This document shows positions 25,383 to 34,508 of a stretch of DNA of 64,000 bases, one piece after another. The DNA is from Bacteroidia bacterium. Lineage in GTDB: Bacteria > Bacteroidota > Bacteroidia > Flavobacteriales > Flavobacteriaceae. A program made the translations under genes and the position numbers. Location of the stretch: assembly GCA_030430385.1 (NCBI GenBank), contig JAUIFO010000013.1:1-64000 (forward strand), written 5' to 3'. Each line of letters opens with the position of its first letter. The first letter of the stretch is position 1. Below the pieces are notes generated by a model. The model did no database searches, was not told where the DNA came from, and was given only the letters and a program-made list of their open reading frames with translations.

Positions 25383-26672
25383 ATGAAAGCATTTAAATTT
25401 ATTCTTCTTTTAGCAATTATTGCTCTACTATTTGCGTGCAGCAAAAGTGATGACGAAAGTTCTGATGACAATATTCCAAATAATAACGGCTTAACTTTAG
25501 TTAGTGACGTGTCTATTGGAGGTGTTGGCGATGAATTTGGAATCGATATGGTCCAACATCCTGACGGGTTTATTATTTGTGGGATTAATGACCAAGAACG
25601 TCCCTACATTGTAAGTGTTGATGATAATTTTAATGTTCTTTGGGATCTTAACCTAGGTGTTTCAGGGGTTGGTGGTTTTGAAAAAATAATTGCTACTCAA
25701 GATGGTGGTTTTGTGGCAGCAGGATTTACCGAATTTGGTTCGACAGAATTTGATATGGACTTATACCTAGTTAAGGTAAGTTCTCAAGGCAATGTGTTGT
25801 GGAGTACGACTTTAGGATTACACTATGTTACTGATACAACTGTTGATTTAAAGGAGACTTCCAATGGCGATTTGATTATTGCAGGCACCAAACTTACAGA
25901 ACCGTTACCAGACAATTTTTTAAATACAACCACAGATGTCGTTGTTGCTAGAGTTTCTGAAAGCGGAAATCTTTTATGGACCAATACCTATGGTGATGTT
26001 GGAAATGAAACATTAAGTTCAATTATTGAAATGGATAATGGCGAATTATTGATTGGTGGATCATTAGTTGATGTGGAATTAGACACTAATGGAAATGTTG
26101 ATAATTACCTTCCTGGTGATATTTGGATTTTTAAAATCAATGCAAATGGAGGATGGATTGAAGATAGAACCTTTGGCTCTCCAGAATCTGATGGCGCTCC
26201 ATTAATTCAAAAACTACATAATGGGAACCTCGTGGTATTAGCTAATATTAATGGAACAGGAGACGATGTAACAAGTGGTGGTTTTGGAGAAACCGATGTT
26301 TGGTTATTTACTTTAAATAATGCGCTTAATATAAGCTCTCAAGTTAGTTTAGGAGGAGCTGGATATGATATTGCAAAAGCCTTAGTAGAAATACCTAATT
26401 CTGGATTTTATATTGTTGGCGATTCTAATTCTAATATATACTCCTCTAGTAATATTATAAACAGAACCGATTATTGGATTGTTAAGCTGTCTTCTAATTT
26501 TGCTGAAGTAGACGAGTTGTATGTTGGTGGAAGTGAATCTGAAGGTGCTTCAGATGTGGTTGCTCTAGACAATCGTCTTTTCGTTATCGGAAGCTCTAAT
26601 TCAAATGATGGCGATATATCTAATAGCAATGGTTCTTGGGATATTTGGTTAACTGTTATTGAAGACAATTAA
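25383..26672 (+). CDS. Lipoprotein with a seven-fold beta-propeller-like repeat
   Basis: 429 residues with the lipobox LLFACSK and an Asp/Ser/Asn linker. The rest is built of repeats of about 50-60 residues with the pattern GG-x-G-x-E, then a helper strand ending in dGGfvvaG: for example GGVGDEFGIDMVQHPDGF, TQDGGFVAAGFTE, SNGDLIIAGTK, DNGELLIGGS and NSGFYIVGDS. Seven copies can be counted, enough for one propeller. Such lipoproteins are common in flavobacteria; ligand and role are unknown. Probably attached to the outer membrane. Confidence 0.8.
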   Translation: MKAFKFILLLAIIALLFACSKSDDESSDDNIPNNNGLTLVSDVSIGGVGDEFGIDMVQHPDGFIICGINDQERPYIVSVDDNFNVLWDLNLGVSGVGGFEKIIATQDGGFVAAGFTEFGSTEFDMDLYLVKVSSQGNVLWSTTLGLHYVTDTTVDLKETSNGDLIIAGTKLTEPLPDNFLNTTTDVVVARVSESGNLLWTNTYGDVGNETLSSIIEMDNGELLIGGSLVDVELDTNGNVDNYLPGDIWIFKINANGGWIEDRTFGSPESDGAPLIQKLHNGNLVVLANINGTGDDVTSGGFGETDVWLFTLNNALNISSQVSLGGAGYDIAKALVEIPNSGFYIVGDSNSNIYSSSNIINRTDYWIVKLSSNFAEVDELYVGGSESEGASDVVALDNRLFVIGSSNSNDGDISNSNGSWDIWLTVIEDN

Positions 26673-26744
26673 GAAAGATTAAACCCTTAACGATGACATT
26701 TCTGTTTTGTCACGATGTATTATAAACACGATAATTCAATCCTT

Positions 26745-27512
26745 ATGAAAACTATTAATCGCATACTTTTATTCACATTTATTACAGTATTATGCTCATG
26801 TAGTAAAGATGATGACGATAACAACAATCAACAAAACATTCAGCAGTTTGTTTCTACTATTTGTCCTGAGATTTCTGGAGCGACAGCTGTATATTGGGAT
26901 GGTTCGCATAATTTACCTACACCTTTAACGCAAATACCAACTATTTCAAATCCTGGTCAGCAGTTCATTCATCCGCAACATCCAGCCTTAGGGTTTACAA
27001 TGCCTCAAGGATATACTGCAGAACAAATTACCGATTTTCAATCTGGAACCATTGGAGTAAATGTCTTTAGAAATGATAATAACGCGGTTTGGCATTATAT
27101 TCCTTCATCGCCATTTGTTGGTCAAGTTGCTATTGGTGATATTGTTAATTTTGAAATTACTCAGATCAAATCATTTCACGGTGTGACCCAACAAGGTACA
27201 ATTGTTTGTGCAGAAGATGCCGTGTCAAACGAGTTTGGATTTCCAATCAGCTTCTCCTCACGTTTGATAGAATTTGGAAACTTTACAGCTCAAGTTATTG
27301 TGCAAACGCATTTTATGCAAAGCTTAGGAAATACATTTGTTTCTGTAACTATGGCCTCTGGTCCAACAGCTGAATTTGACAATTTAGTGATGAATACCTA
27401 TTTGCCTATACATTGGCAGTTGCAGGTGATTTCGGATGATGTTAGAGATTCTGATTTAGATGGCACTCCAGACAATCAAGATCCTGCACCTTTTAATCCA
27501 AATATTAACTAA
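26745..27512 (+). CDS. Lipoprotein with C-terminal Asp-rich Ca-binding loop
   Basis: 255 residues from ATG 26745, chosen because the lipobox VLCSCSK follows a normal signal there; an earlier in-frame ATG at 26715 adds ten residues without a role. The body has no domain I recognise and is rich in aromatic and beta residues. The C-terminus (SDLDGTPDNQDPAPFNPN) is a thrombospondin-3-like Ca loop. It follows the propeller lipoprotein in the same direction by 72 bases and may share its transcript. Confidence 0.7.
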   Translation: MKTINRILLFTFITVLCSCSKDDDDNNNQQNIQQFVSTICPEISGATAVYWDGSHNLPTPLTQIPTISNPGQQFIHPQHPALGFTMPQGYTAEQITDFQSGTIGVNVFRNDNNAVWHYIPSSPFVGQVAIGDIVNFEITQIKSFHGVTQQGTIVCAEDAVSNEFGFPISFSSRLIEFGNFTAQVIVQTHFMQSLGNTFVSVTMASGPTAEFDNLVMNTYLPIHWQLQVISDDVRDSDLDGTPDNQDPAPFNPNIN

Positions 27513-27837
27513 TTTGAACTGAAGTTATTAACAAGAAATGAACATAAATAGACGCTGAAACTACACTTAATCGATAAAAATATACATTTCATCGTCTTTT
27601 TTTATGATTTAGATGTAAAAAGTAGTATGTTTACAGTCCTTCATAAGCCCCAAAATCACTTATCAAGGAATTTTTATTAATCCATTTATCATTTTGATGC
27701 TTTGTTGCGTCTTAATATTCCCTCATTATTTAGGCTACGCCTTTATAGTTAATAATCCATTCTTCCCTCGACTGGCATTTTTAATGCTAGAATTTTATTG
27801 ACAATATTGAATATTAAAAACCCTAAATGATAAAACT
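27513..27837. other. Gene-free spacer
   Basis: 325 AT-rich bases with stops in all frames and no coding signal. A weak hairpin near 27570-27600 (CGAT/ATCG followed by a long T run) may end the upstream lipoprotein transcript. Short palindromes AGGCtaCGCCT (about 27732) and GCATTTTTAATGC (about 27776) are visible. The promoter of the small secreted peptide at 27838 must lie near the right end; I cannot place it with confidence. Confidence 0.5.
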
Positions 27838-28011
27838 ATGAAGACCCTAAAAATTACTTTGTTATTAGTAGCAGTTGTATGTTTAACAGTATCTTTTACA
27901 AGTACTAAAACTAGTACTAAAGATGATGTTACTACAATGCAAAAAGATACATCAAGTTATGACAAGCTTGTTGTAAATCAAAAGAAAAAGAAAGCTATCC
28001 AACAAGGATAG
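27838..28011 (+). CDS. Small secreted lysine-rich peptide
   Basis: 57 residues. A signal-peptide-like start (MKTLKITLLLVAVVCLTVSF) is followed by a Thr/Ser/Lys/Asp-rich stretch and a basic end (KKKKAIQQG). There is no lipobox Cys at the right place (the only Cys is within the hydrophobic core). A very strong terminator follows at once, which supports a real single-gene transcript. Function unknown. Confidence 0.65.
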   Translation: MKTLKITLLLVAVVCLTVSFTSTKTSTKDDVTTMQKDTSSYDKLVVNQKKKKAIQQG

Positions 28012-28031
28012 ATAATTCTAAAATATAGTTT

Positions 28032-28066
28032 AGCCCTAATGTAATTCTTTTACATTAGGGCTTTAT
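28032..28066 (+). terminator. Strong intrinsic terminator
   Basis: AGCCCTAATGTAA (28032-28044) and TTACATTAGGGCT (28050-28062) form a perfect 13-bp stem with a five-base loop. Confidence 0.9.
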
Positions 28067-28112
28067 TTGTTTAAATTATTCTAAATTTGAGAAGACTTAA
28101 TGTTCTTAAATT

Positions 28113-30149
28113 TTGAAATTAAAAACAGCTTTACTTTTACTTTTTGTAATTTCCTTTAATGTCGTTGTTTCTCAAGAGCAAACAAATTCAAAAGTTTTAG
28201 ACAGTATCTTCAAATTACGTGAGCTGTCCCTTGATGAACGTTTTTCTTCTGAAGAGCAAATTGCCTTTGGTGAGACAGCATTTCAATTATCTAAAGACCT
28301 AAAACAAGATTCTACTGTTCTTAAAAGCGGAAGGAATTTATCTCTTGTATATTATAATTCTGAGAAAGATAGCTTATATCTTAAAATAAATCATGACAAC
28401 TTAAGGCTTGCTCGAAAACTTAAAGATTCTTCATCGTTAACCATAGTCAACTCAAATCTTGGTTCTTTTTTCCATGTAAAAGAATTAAATGATAGCGCTT
28501 TCTACTACTATTCAAAAGCTCTAAAATTATATAATAAGGCAAAGGATTTACAAGGAGAGTCAAGAATTCTACTCAACATTGCAGATATACAAGAAACTGA
28601 AAAAGACTATATAGGTGCCGAAGAAAATGCTGTTAAAGCAATAAGACTTTTAAATACATTACCCTTAAATGAAGATAATCGTGAGAACCTTTGGATCTTA
28701 AATAACTTAATAGGTATTGTATCTCTTAAGCTTAAAAGCTATGATAAAGCACTTGAATATCACAATATCGCTCAGGAGATTGCGCAGACTATGGATTATG
28801 GCTATTACAATAACCTATATTCAATAAATAACAAAGCCATTGTTTATAGAGAGAAAGGCGACATCAATACGTCTATTAATCTGTATGAACGTGTGATTTC
28901 TGAAGATAGTCTTGATTATTATGATCCTTCATTTTATGCGATAACATTAGGGAATCTTGCTTATACAAAATCATTTAAAGAAGATAGAGATATTGCAGAT
29001 GTAAAACGAACCTTTAAATTAGGTGAACGCATCAGTGATACTATTGATGATCCGCTTGCAAAGCTTGGTATTGCTATAGATTTTTCTAAATTTTATTTAG
29101 ATATAAATGAAAGGGATTCAGCGTTATTTTATGCTAATAGAAGTTATAGAATCTCTAATGAAATTTCTAATAATGAATTAAAATTACAATCCCTAGAGTT
29201 ACTTGCCGAACTTAATGAAGGTGAAGTAGCAAAAAGTTATCTAAAGGAACATATTAAATTAAGCGATAGCCTTCTCACTGTAGAGCGAAATGTAAGAAAC
29301 AAATTTGCAAGAATTGAGCTAGAAACAGACAAGCTTGAAGCCGAAAATGAACGCATATCGCAACAACGTATGTGGTTGTTGATTGCCTCTGCTGTATTAC
29401 TAGTAACCCTATTTTTACTGTATATAATTATTACGCAACGTAGTAAGAATAAAGAGCTTCAGTTTGAAAAAGACCAGCAAAAGGCCAATGAAGAGATTTA
29501 CAACCTTATGTTAACGCAACAAGATAAAGTAGATGAAGCTCGAGCTAATGAAAAGAAACGTATCTCTCAAGAAATGCACGATGGTATTTTAGGGCGACTT
29601 TTTGGAACGAGACTTAGCTTAGATAGCTTGAATTTTTCCGAAGGCAAAGACGCCATCCAAAGTCGCTCTAACTATATTAATGAACTCAAAACTATTGAAG
29701 ACGATATTCGTAAGATTTCGCACGACCTGAATACAGATTTTGTTGCAGGCTCTGGGTTTATGGATATTTTGTCTGAACTTATTGAAAAGCAAACCACTGC
29801 ATACCAACTTAAGTATACGTTTGATTATACAGACGATATTAGTTGGGAGTCTGTTTCTAATAAAGATAAGATCAATATTTACAGAATCATTCAGGAATCA
29901 ATGCAAAATATCTACAAGCATGCCGAAGCAACTGAAGTAAAAATTAGCATTGCTACAAAAAATAATGTAATTTTATTAGCTATTGTTGATGACGGAAAAG
30001 GCTTTGATGTTAATAAGAGTAAAAAAGGTATCGGACTCAAAAATATCAATGCTAGAGTTAAGGATCTCGATGGTACTGTAAGCTTTGAATCTGAAATCAA
30101 TAACGGTACAACTATTAATATTCAAATACCCTATAAAACTGACCAATAA
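28113..30149 (+). CDS. TPR sensor histidine kinase (NarL-type partner)
   Basis: 678 residues from TTG 28113; the signal peptide MKLKTALLLLFVISFNVVVS fits this start, and a TAAATTTG -7 box lies at 28082. A periplasmic part of TPR repeats (about 40-390) precedes a membrane helix (about 420-441) and a coiled linker. The HisKA_3 domain has the acceptor His489 (ISQEMHDGILG), and the ATPase ends with DDGKGFDVNKSKKGIGLKNI. This TPR-HisKA_3 layout is frequent in Bacteroidota. Its stop overlaps the start of the regulator gene (TAATG), which is therefore its partner. Confidence 0.88.
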   Translation: MKLKTALLLLFVISFNVVVSQEQTNSKVLDSIFKLRELSLDERFSSEEQIAFGETAFQLSKDLKQDSTVLKSGRNLSLVYYNSEKDSLYLKINHDNLRLARKLKDSSSLTIVNSNLGSFFHVKELNDSAFYYYSKALKLYNKAKDLQGESRILLNIADIQETEKDYIGAEENAVKAIRLLNTLPLNEDNRENLWILNNLIGIVSLKLKSYDKALEYHNIAQEIAQTMDYGYYNNLYSINNKAIVYREKGDINTSINLYERVISEDSLDYYDPSFYAITLGNLAYTKSFKEDRDIADVKRTFKLGERISDTIDDPLAKLGIAIDFSKFYLDINERDSALFYANRSYRISNEISNNELKLQSLELLAELNEGEVAKSYLKEHIKLSDSLLTVERNVRNKFARIELETDKLEAENERISQQRMWLLIASAVLLVTLFLLYIIITQRSKNKELQFEKDQQKANEEIYNLMLTQQDKVDEARANEKKRISQEMHDGILGRLFGTRLSLDSLNFSEGKDAIQSRSNYINELKTIEDDIRKISHDLNTDFVAGSGFMDILSELIEKQTTAYQLKYTFDYTDDISWESVSNKDKINIYRIIQESMQNIYKHAEATEVKISIATKNNVILLAIVDDGKGFDVNKSKKGIGLKNINARVKDLDGTVSFESEINNGTTINIQIPYKTDQ

Positions 30150-30817
30150 TGGAACACATTCATATTTTAATGGTTGATGATCATCCAATTATAATTGAAG
30201 GTTACCAAAATACATTAATGGCTACAAAAAAGGAGAATCAAACCTTGGTCATTGATACAGCAAACACTTGTGATGCTGCTAATATGCTCATGCAACGTTC
30301 GGCAAATGAACGTCCTTATGATGTGTGTTTTTTTGATATAAGTTTGCCACCTTCTTCAGATGGAAAAATAACGTCTGGTGAAGATTTGGCTAAAATTGCA
30401 CGAACCATACTTCCTAATGCCAAGATTATTATTCTCACTATGTTTAATGAATCGTATCGCATTCATAGTATTGTTAAAGAAATTAATCCTGATGGCTTTT
30501 TAATTAAAAGTGATTTGACCTCTAGTGAACTTGCTGAAGCTTTTCATCATATTCTTCAAGATCCACCTTATTACAGTAGCACAGTCACCAATTTTTTAAA
30601 TAAATCGGTGATTAATGAAATCTATGTGGATGAGATCAATCGAAAAATTCTTCATTTATTGGCACAAGGAATGAAAACTAGAAGTCTTCCTGAGCATATT
30701 AACTTGTCTATGAGTGCTATAGAAAAACGTAAAAAACAACTGAAATTACTGTTTTCAATTTCAGATGGAAAGGACGAATCACTCATCATGGAAGCTCGAA
30801 AAAAAGGATTTTTATAA
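30149..30817 (+). CDS. NarL/LuxR-type response regulator
   Basis: 222 residues. The receiver has the acidic pair in LMVDDHP and the phospho-acceptor D63 (CFFDISLPPSSDG). A linker leads to a C-terminal LuxR-like helix-turn-helix (INRKILHLLAQGMKTRSLPEHINLSMSAIEKRKKQL), slightly diverged from the usual pattern. It is translationally coupled to the TPR kinase. Tandem palindromes 70-100 bases downstream of its stop are possible binding sites. Confidence 0.87.
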   Translation: MEHIHILMVDDHPIIIEGYQNTLMATKKENQTLVIDTANTCDAANMLMQRSANERPYDVCFFDISLPPSSDGKITSGEDLAKIARTILPNAKIIILTMFNESYRIHSIVKEINPDGFLIKSDLTSSELAEAFHHILQDPPYYSSTVTNFLNKSVINEIYVDEINRKILHLLAQGMKTRSLPEHINLSMSAIEKRKKQLKLLFSISDGKDESLIMEARKKGFL

Positions 30818-30887
30818 TTAAACGACATTTTTTTTACGGTTTTTTCTTCTGTTTAACCCTCTTGAAACCCTTATAAAACTTACAAAG

Positions 30888-30954
30888 TACGGTTTTTCCG
30901 CATCAAGTTTACGGTTTTTCCGTAACAAAAAGTGCGTTTCATAATCTATATTTG
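30888..30954 (+). promoter_or_regulatory. Tandem palindromes and -7 box of a candidate small RNA
   Basis: TACGG-TTTTT-CCG (30888-30900) and TTACGG-TTTTT-CCGTAA (30909-30925) are two copies of the same palindrome 22 bp apart, about two helical turns. A related half copy, TTTACGGTTTTTTC, lies at 30833. Downstream, TATATTTG (30947-30954) is a perfect TAnnTTTG box, predicting a start near 30961. No TTTG is found at -33, which fits a promoter that needs an activator. Confidence 0.6.
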
Positions 30955-30960
30955 AAATGT

Positions 30961-31050
30961 CAACAAAATTAATTAATCCCTCTAAGTAATTTGTTGAATT
31001 AATAGCAAAGAAAAACCTAACAACGTCTCTCATTGGTTGTTAGGTTTTAT
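30961..31050 (+). ncRNA. Candidate small RNA of about 90 nt
   Basis: The predicted transcript starts exactly at a hairpin: CAACAAA-a-TTA (30961-30971) with TAA-TTTGTTG (30987-30996), exposing ATTAATCCCTCTAAG in the loop. A single-stranded A-rich linker follows and then a 13-bp terminator stem with a U run. No reading frame of note is present. Promoter, 5' hairpin and terminator are all in the correct order and spacing, which is why I call it a small RNA. No known family recognised. Confidence 0.5.
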
Positions 31051-31052
31051 CT
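31012..31052. terminator. Bidirectional intrinsic terminator
   Basis: AAAACCTAACAAC (31012-31024) and GTTGTTAGGTTTT (31036-31048) form a perfect 13-bp stem. T-rich sequence follows on the plus strand and A-rich sequence precedes it, so it can end both the candidate small RNA and the convergent DUF456 gene. Confidence 0.85.
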
Positions 31053-31067
31053 TTTTATACAGGTTTC

Positions 31068-31565
31068 TTAAAATAAGACGTCGTTAAATTCTACAACCTT
31101 TACTATAAATAAACCTAAGAATATTAAGGCTACTACAAACTTGATAAAGGTTGAGGCTAAGAATCCTAAAAATGAGCCAAAAGCAGCTTTTATTGCCTTA
31201 TCCATTTCACTTTTATTCATTAATTCACCAATTAAAGCCCCAAAGAATGGTCCAATAATAATACCTCCAGGAATAGGTGATAGGAGCCCAACAATAAGTC
31301 CGATAGTCGTGCCTATCATTCCAGCTCTACTGCCACCAAAGCGTTTGGTTCCCATAGCAGGAATAATATAATCTAAAATCCAAATGCCTAAAGCAATAAC
31401 AAACGTAATAACGAGGAAGGTCCAATTCATTGGCACTACATCAGTAAGGTGAAAAATAAGTAAGCCAATCCAACTGGTTAACGGACCAGGTAAGACAGGC
31501 AAAAAGCTACCAACGATTCCAAGAATCATAAAAAAGGCAGCAAGTGTAATTAAAAATATATCCAT
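31068..31565 (-). CDS. DUF456 membrane protein
   Basis: 165 residues, nearly all hydrophobic, with about five helices. The conserved openings VGSFLPVLPGPLTSWIGLLI and glycine-rich FGGSRAGMIGTTIGLIVGL, PIPGGIIIGPFFGALIGEL mark the DUF456 family. Function unknown; small inner-membrane protein. Transcribed alone, ending at the bidirectional terminator. Confidence 0.85.
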   Translation of the reverse strand: MDIFLITLAAFFMILGIVGSFLPVLPGPLTSWIGLLIFHLTDVVPMNWTFLVITFVIALGIWILDYIIPAMGTKRFGGSRAGMIGTTIGLIVGLLSPIPGGIIIGPFFGALIGELMNKSEMDKAIKAAFGSFLGFLASTFIKFVVALIFLGLFIVKVVEFNDVLF

Positions 31566-31624
31566 TAAATAGGTTTAAAGTTCTACTATTTAGACGTATT
31601 AAAAATCAATTTGTTACATTTTTA

Positions 31625-31665
31625 AACTAAAAACTTAGTTGAAACTAAAAATTTAGTTATATTTG
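31625..31665 (+). promoter_or_regulatory. BlaI-type operators overlapping the promoter
   Basis: Two palindromes, AACTAA-AAAC-TTAGTT (31625-31640) and AACTAA-AAAT-TTAGTT (31643-31658), are spaced 18 bp centre to centre and abut the -7 box TATATTTG (31658-31665). The layout means a bound repressor would cover the promoter. This is typical autoregulation of BlaI/MecI-type repressors, encoded 20 bases downstream. Confidence 0.75.
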
Positions 31666-31685
31666 ACAATCTAATTCGGTTACTT

Positions 31686-32048
31686 ATGAAACAACTTACC
31701 AAAGCAGAGGAGGAAATAATGCAAGTTTTATGGTCTATTGAAAAAGGAAATGTGAAGGACATTATTCATGTATTACCTGAACCTAAACCTGCTTACAATA
31801 CCGTGTCTACAATTGTTAGAATACTAGAAAGTAAAGGTTTTGTTGATTATGAAAAGCAAGGGAAAGGTCACATCTATTTTCCTTTAGTTCAAAAACAGGA
31901 TTACTCTAATCAATCTATCAATACGTTGGTGGATAATTATTTTCAAGGGTCTTTTAAAAGTATGGTATCTTTTTTTGTTAAAAAGAATGATGTTGATTTA
32001 AAAGATATGGAAGCTATTCTAAAAGAGATTAATAAAAAAGACGCGTAG
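31686..32048 (+). CDS. BlaI/MecI/CopY-family transcriptional repressor
   Basis: 120 residues. The winged helix (LTKAEEEIMQVLWSIEKGNVKDI ... YNTVSTIVRILESKGFVDYEKQGKGHIYFPL) and C-terminal dimerisation helices match BlaI/MecI repressors. The gene is followed after one base by a BlaR1-like membrane peptidase, the classical pair in which the sensor triggers repressor cleavage. No beta-lactamase gene is nearby, so the controlled output is probably the envelope proteins encoded here. Confidence 0.9.
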   Translation: MKQLTKAEEEIMQVLWSIEKGNVKDIIHVLPEPKPAYNTVSTIVRILESKGFVDYEKQGKGHIYFPLVQKQDYSNQSINTLVDNYFQGSFKSMVSFFVKKNDVDLKDMEAILKEINKKDA

Positions 32049-32049
32049 T

Positions 32050-34335
32050 ATGTTACATTATATTTTACAGGTCGTTGCTTTTCAATTGATTTTCCTGATC
32101 TTTTTTGATCTATTCTTAAGGAAGGAAACGTTTTTTAACATCAATAGAGCTTATTTGGTTTTAACTGGAATACTTGCTGTATGCATGCCGTTTATAAAGT
32201 TTAAACAGATCAAGGCCATAGTTCCTGATGACTTTGTAATTCACTTGCCTCAAGTCATTATTGGTAATGTGTCTCAAAGTACGTCACTTTCATCAAGTAT
32301 TATTGAAATGGCTGGAATCTCTTCAGAAACTCCTTCAATACCTATATGGAAAATCATTTTAATAACAGGTATGATCGTAGCTGCGCTTATGTTTTGTGCT
32401 AAAGTTTATACATTAATACGCTTGGTTTACAAAAATCCGAAACGCTGGAAGTCTAATATTTTGATTATAAAATTATTGAATAGTGCTTCAGCATTTTCAT
32501 TTTTTCATTACGTGTTTTTAGGCGATAAGTTAAGTCCTGAAAACCGTGAATCTATTCTGCTACATGAGATGGTTCATGTCAACCAAAAACATAGTGTCGA
32601 TCTGTTACTTTTCGAAATATTCCGTATTGTATTTTGGTTCAATCCTTTAGTGTACATCTATCAAAATCGCATTGCAGAACTTCATGAGTTTATTGCAGAT
32701 GACAAAGCGGTTAAGTATCAAAACAAATGTCAATTTTACAATCAGTTATTATTACAAGTTTTTGATACCAAACAAGTGTCTTTTGTAAATCCATTCTTCA
32801 AACAATCATTAATTAAAAAACGAATTTCTATGTTAAGCAAAGCCAAATCAAAGCAAATCTGTATGTTAAAATATGCATTACTAGTTCCAATGGTATGTGT
32901 GATGCTTATTTATACGTCTTCGTATGCGCAAGAAAGCGTTCAAACTTTATCTGAAACCATACAAGTTGAAGATTCTGATATGAGTCATGATGACCTTTTG
33001 AAAAAGTACTTAGATATAATTTTAGAAATGAAAGCCAATGGTGCAACATTCAAAGAGATCAATGACTATGTTATGCCAGACACCAATAAGTACCTAAATA
33101 CGAAAACGGAGTATTATAAGTTCACAGCTTACATCCATTATATTATGGATGCTTCCAAAAAAAGAACACATGAAAATGATGGGATTTCTGAAGCGCAAAG
33201 CAAATTATCAGAGTCTATGGCTTCAAAAATGAATCGTACGTATGACGAATATGTTGCTTGGAAACAAACAGACGACGCTAAAGCCATTTGGGAAAACAAC
33301 AGTAGAGATGGTGTGTTGAGGCTTATTGTTGAAGACGCTGGAAATATGACTGAAAGCGAAAAGCAAAAAATGAATCATAAATTGGATATGATTGAACGCG
33401 ATGCGTATTTCAAAAAATTGCTCATCGTTTCTATGGATGGACGAACAAAGGTAATTTTAGAAGACCCACAATCTGTTACCAAATCTGAGCCACTTGAAGT
33501 TATTGAAGTTGAACAAGACATAGAAGTGCCTTTTGCTGTTGTAGAGGAAGTTCCAATTATGTTGTCATGTCAGGATTTGCAAACCAATCTTGAACGTAAA
33601 ACCTGTCTGTCTCAAAACGTAGCTAAACATGTAAATAAACATTTCAATACTGGTATTGCCAAAACTTTAGGGCTACAAGGGAAACAACGCATTTCGGTTA
33701 TTTTTAAAATTAATAAAAAAGGAAATGTTGTTGAAGCAAAAGCTAGAGCACCTCACCCTGAACTAGAAAAAGAAGCCATTCGTGTGATTGAATTACTACC
33801 ACAGTTTAAACCAGGTCTTCATAAAGGAAAACCAGTAACTGTGCCTTATAGTCTACCTATTTTATTTCAAGTAAATGGTAATGGCGAGGTGAATGAAACA
33901 CCTGAAGATTCCAAGCAAAATCTATTTGATAAAGTAAGAGAAACTGTTTTAGAGCGTGGTGAAGTTCCGTTTGCAATTGTTGATGAAATTCCTGTATTCG
34001 TCTCATGTCAGTCTTACAAAACTGAAGCTGAATTAAAAAGCTGTACGAATACTCAAATAGCATCTGTGATCAATAAAAATTTTAATGTAAAGTTAGCAAG
34101 TAAGTTAGGCTTAACGGGTAATCAAAGAATTTCTGTTGCATTTAAAATTGATAAGGATGGTAGCATATTTGATGTTAAGGCTAGAGCACCACATCCTGAG
34201 TTAGAAGCCGAAGCCATTAGAGTTGTAAAGCTGCTCCCAAAGTTTATTCCTGGTAAGCATAAAGGCGAAGTGACCGTTGTTCCATATAGTCTTCCGATAC
34301 TTTTTAATGTGGCAGCAAAAGACGAGAAGAATTAA
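32050..34335 (+). CDS. BlaR1-like M56 metallopeptidase with two TonB-like C-terminal domains
   Basis: 761 residues. Several membrane helices (about 5-55, 95-125, 275-295) enclose an M56 zinc-peptidase domain with HEMVH at H172 and ELHEFIADDKAV downstream. A helical periplasmic region (about 300-490) leads to two tandem homologous domains (about 500-615 and 640-755), each with a SC ... C pair, NQRIS/KQRIS, KARAPHPELE and VPYSLPILF, resembling TonB C-terminal domains. In Bacteroidota such fusions couple BlaR1-type sensing to the outer membrane. The signal is unknown. Confidence 0.85.
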   Translation: MLHYILQVVAFQLIFLIFFDLFLRKETFFNINRAYLVLTGILAVCMPFIKFKQIKAIVPDDFVIHLPQVIIGNVSQSTSLSSSIIEMAGISSETPSIPIWKIILITGMIVAALMFCAKVYTLIRLVYKNPKRWKSNILIIKLLNSASAFSFFHYVFLGDKLSPENRESILLHEMVHVNQKHSVDLLLFEIFRIVFWFNPLVYIYQNRIAELHEFIADDKAVKYQNKCQFYNQLLLQVFDTKQVSFVNPFFKQSLIKKRISMLSKAKSKQICMLKYALLVPMVCVMLIYTSSYAQESVQTLSETIQVEDSDMSHDDLLKKYLDIILEMKANGATFKEINDYVMPDTNKYLNTKTEYYKFTAYIHYIMDASKKRTHENDGISEAQSKLSESMASKMNRTYDEYVAWKQTDDAKAIWENNSRDGVLRLIVEDAGNMTESEKQKMNHKLDMIERDAYFKKLLIVSMDGRTKVILEDPQSVTKSEPLEVIEVEQDIEVPFAVVEEVPIMLSCQDLQTNLERKTCLSQNVAKHVNKHFNTGIAKTLGLQGKQRISVIFKINKKGNVVEAKARAPHPELEKEAIRVIELLPQFKPGLHKGKPVTVPYSLPILFQVNGNGEVNETPEDSKQNLFDKVRETVLERGEVPFAIVDEIPVFVSCQSYKTEAELKSCTNTQIASVINKNFNVKLASKLGLTGNQRISVAFKIDKDGSIFDVKARAPHPELEAEAIRVVKLLPKFIPGKHKGEVTVVPYSLPILFNVAAKDEKN

Positions 34336-34340
34336 ACTAA

Positions 34341-34459
34341 ATGAAGTACGATTATTTGAATAAGGATTTATAGGTTTTTTAATTTCTCTTTTTTTAAGCT
34401 TTGCCAAAGAACGTCTTTCAGAATTGAAACAAGAAAAGTTCTTGAAGCATAAGGAGTAA
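34341..34459 (+). pseudogene. Possible frameshifted small membrane peptide gene
   Basis: ATG 34341 opens MKYDYLNKDL before a stop; one base out of frame the reading continues IGFLISLFLSFAKERL and ends EKFLKHKE at 34459. Together these would form a plausible 40-residue peptide with one membrane helix and a charged tail. A single-base shift in a T-rich stretch would explain the break. It may also be chance. Confidence 0.2.
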
Positions 34460-34508
34460 ATGATGTAATCCCGAAAAAAATTGTACTTTTCGCTTTAAGT
34501 AAACAATT

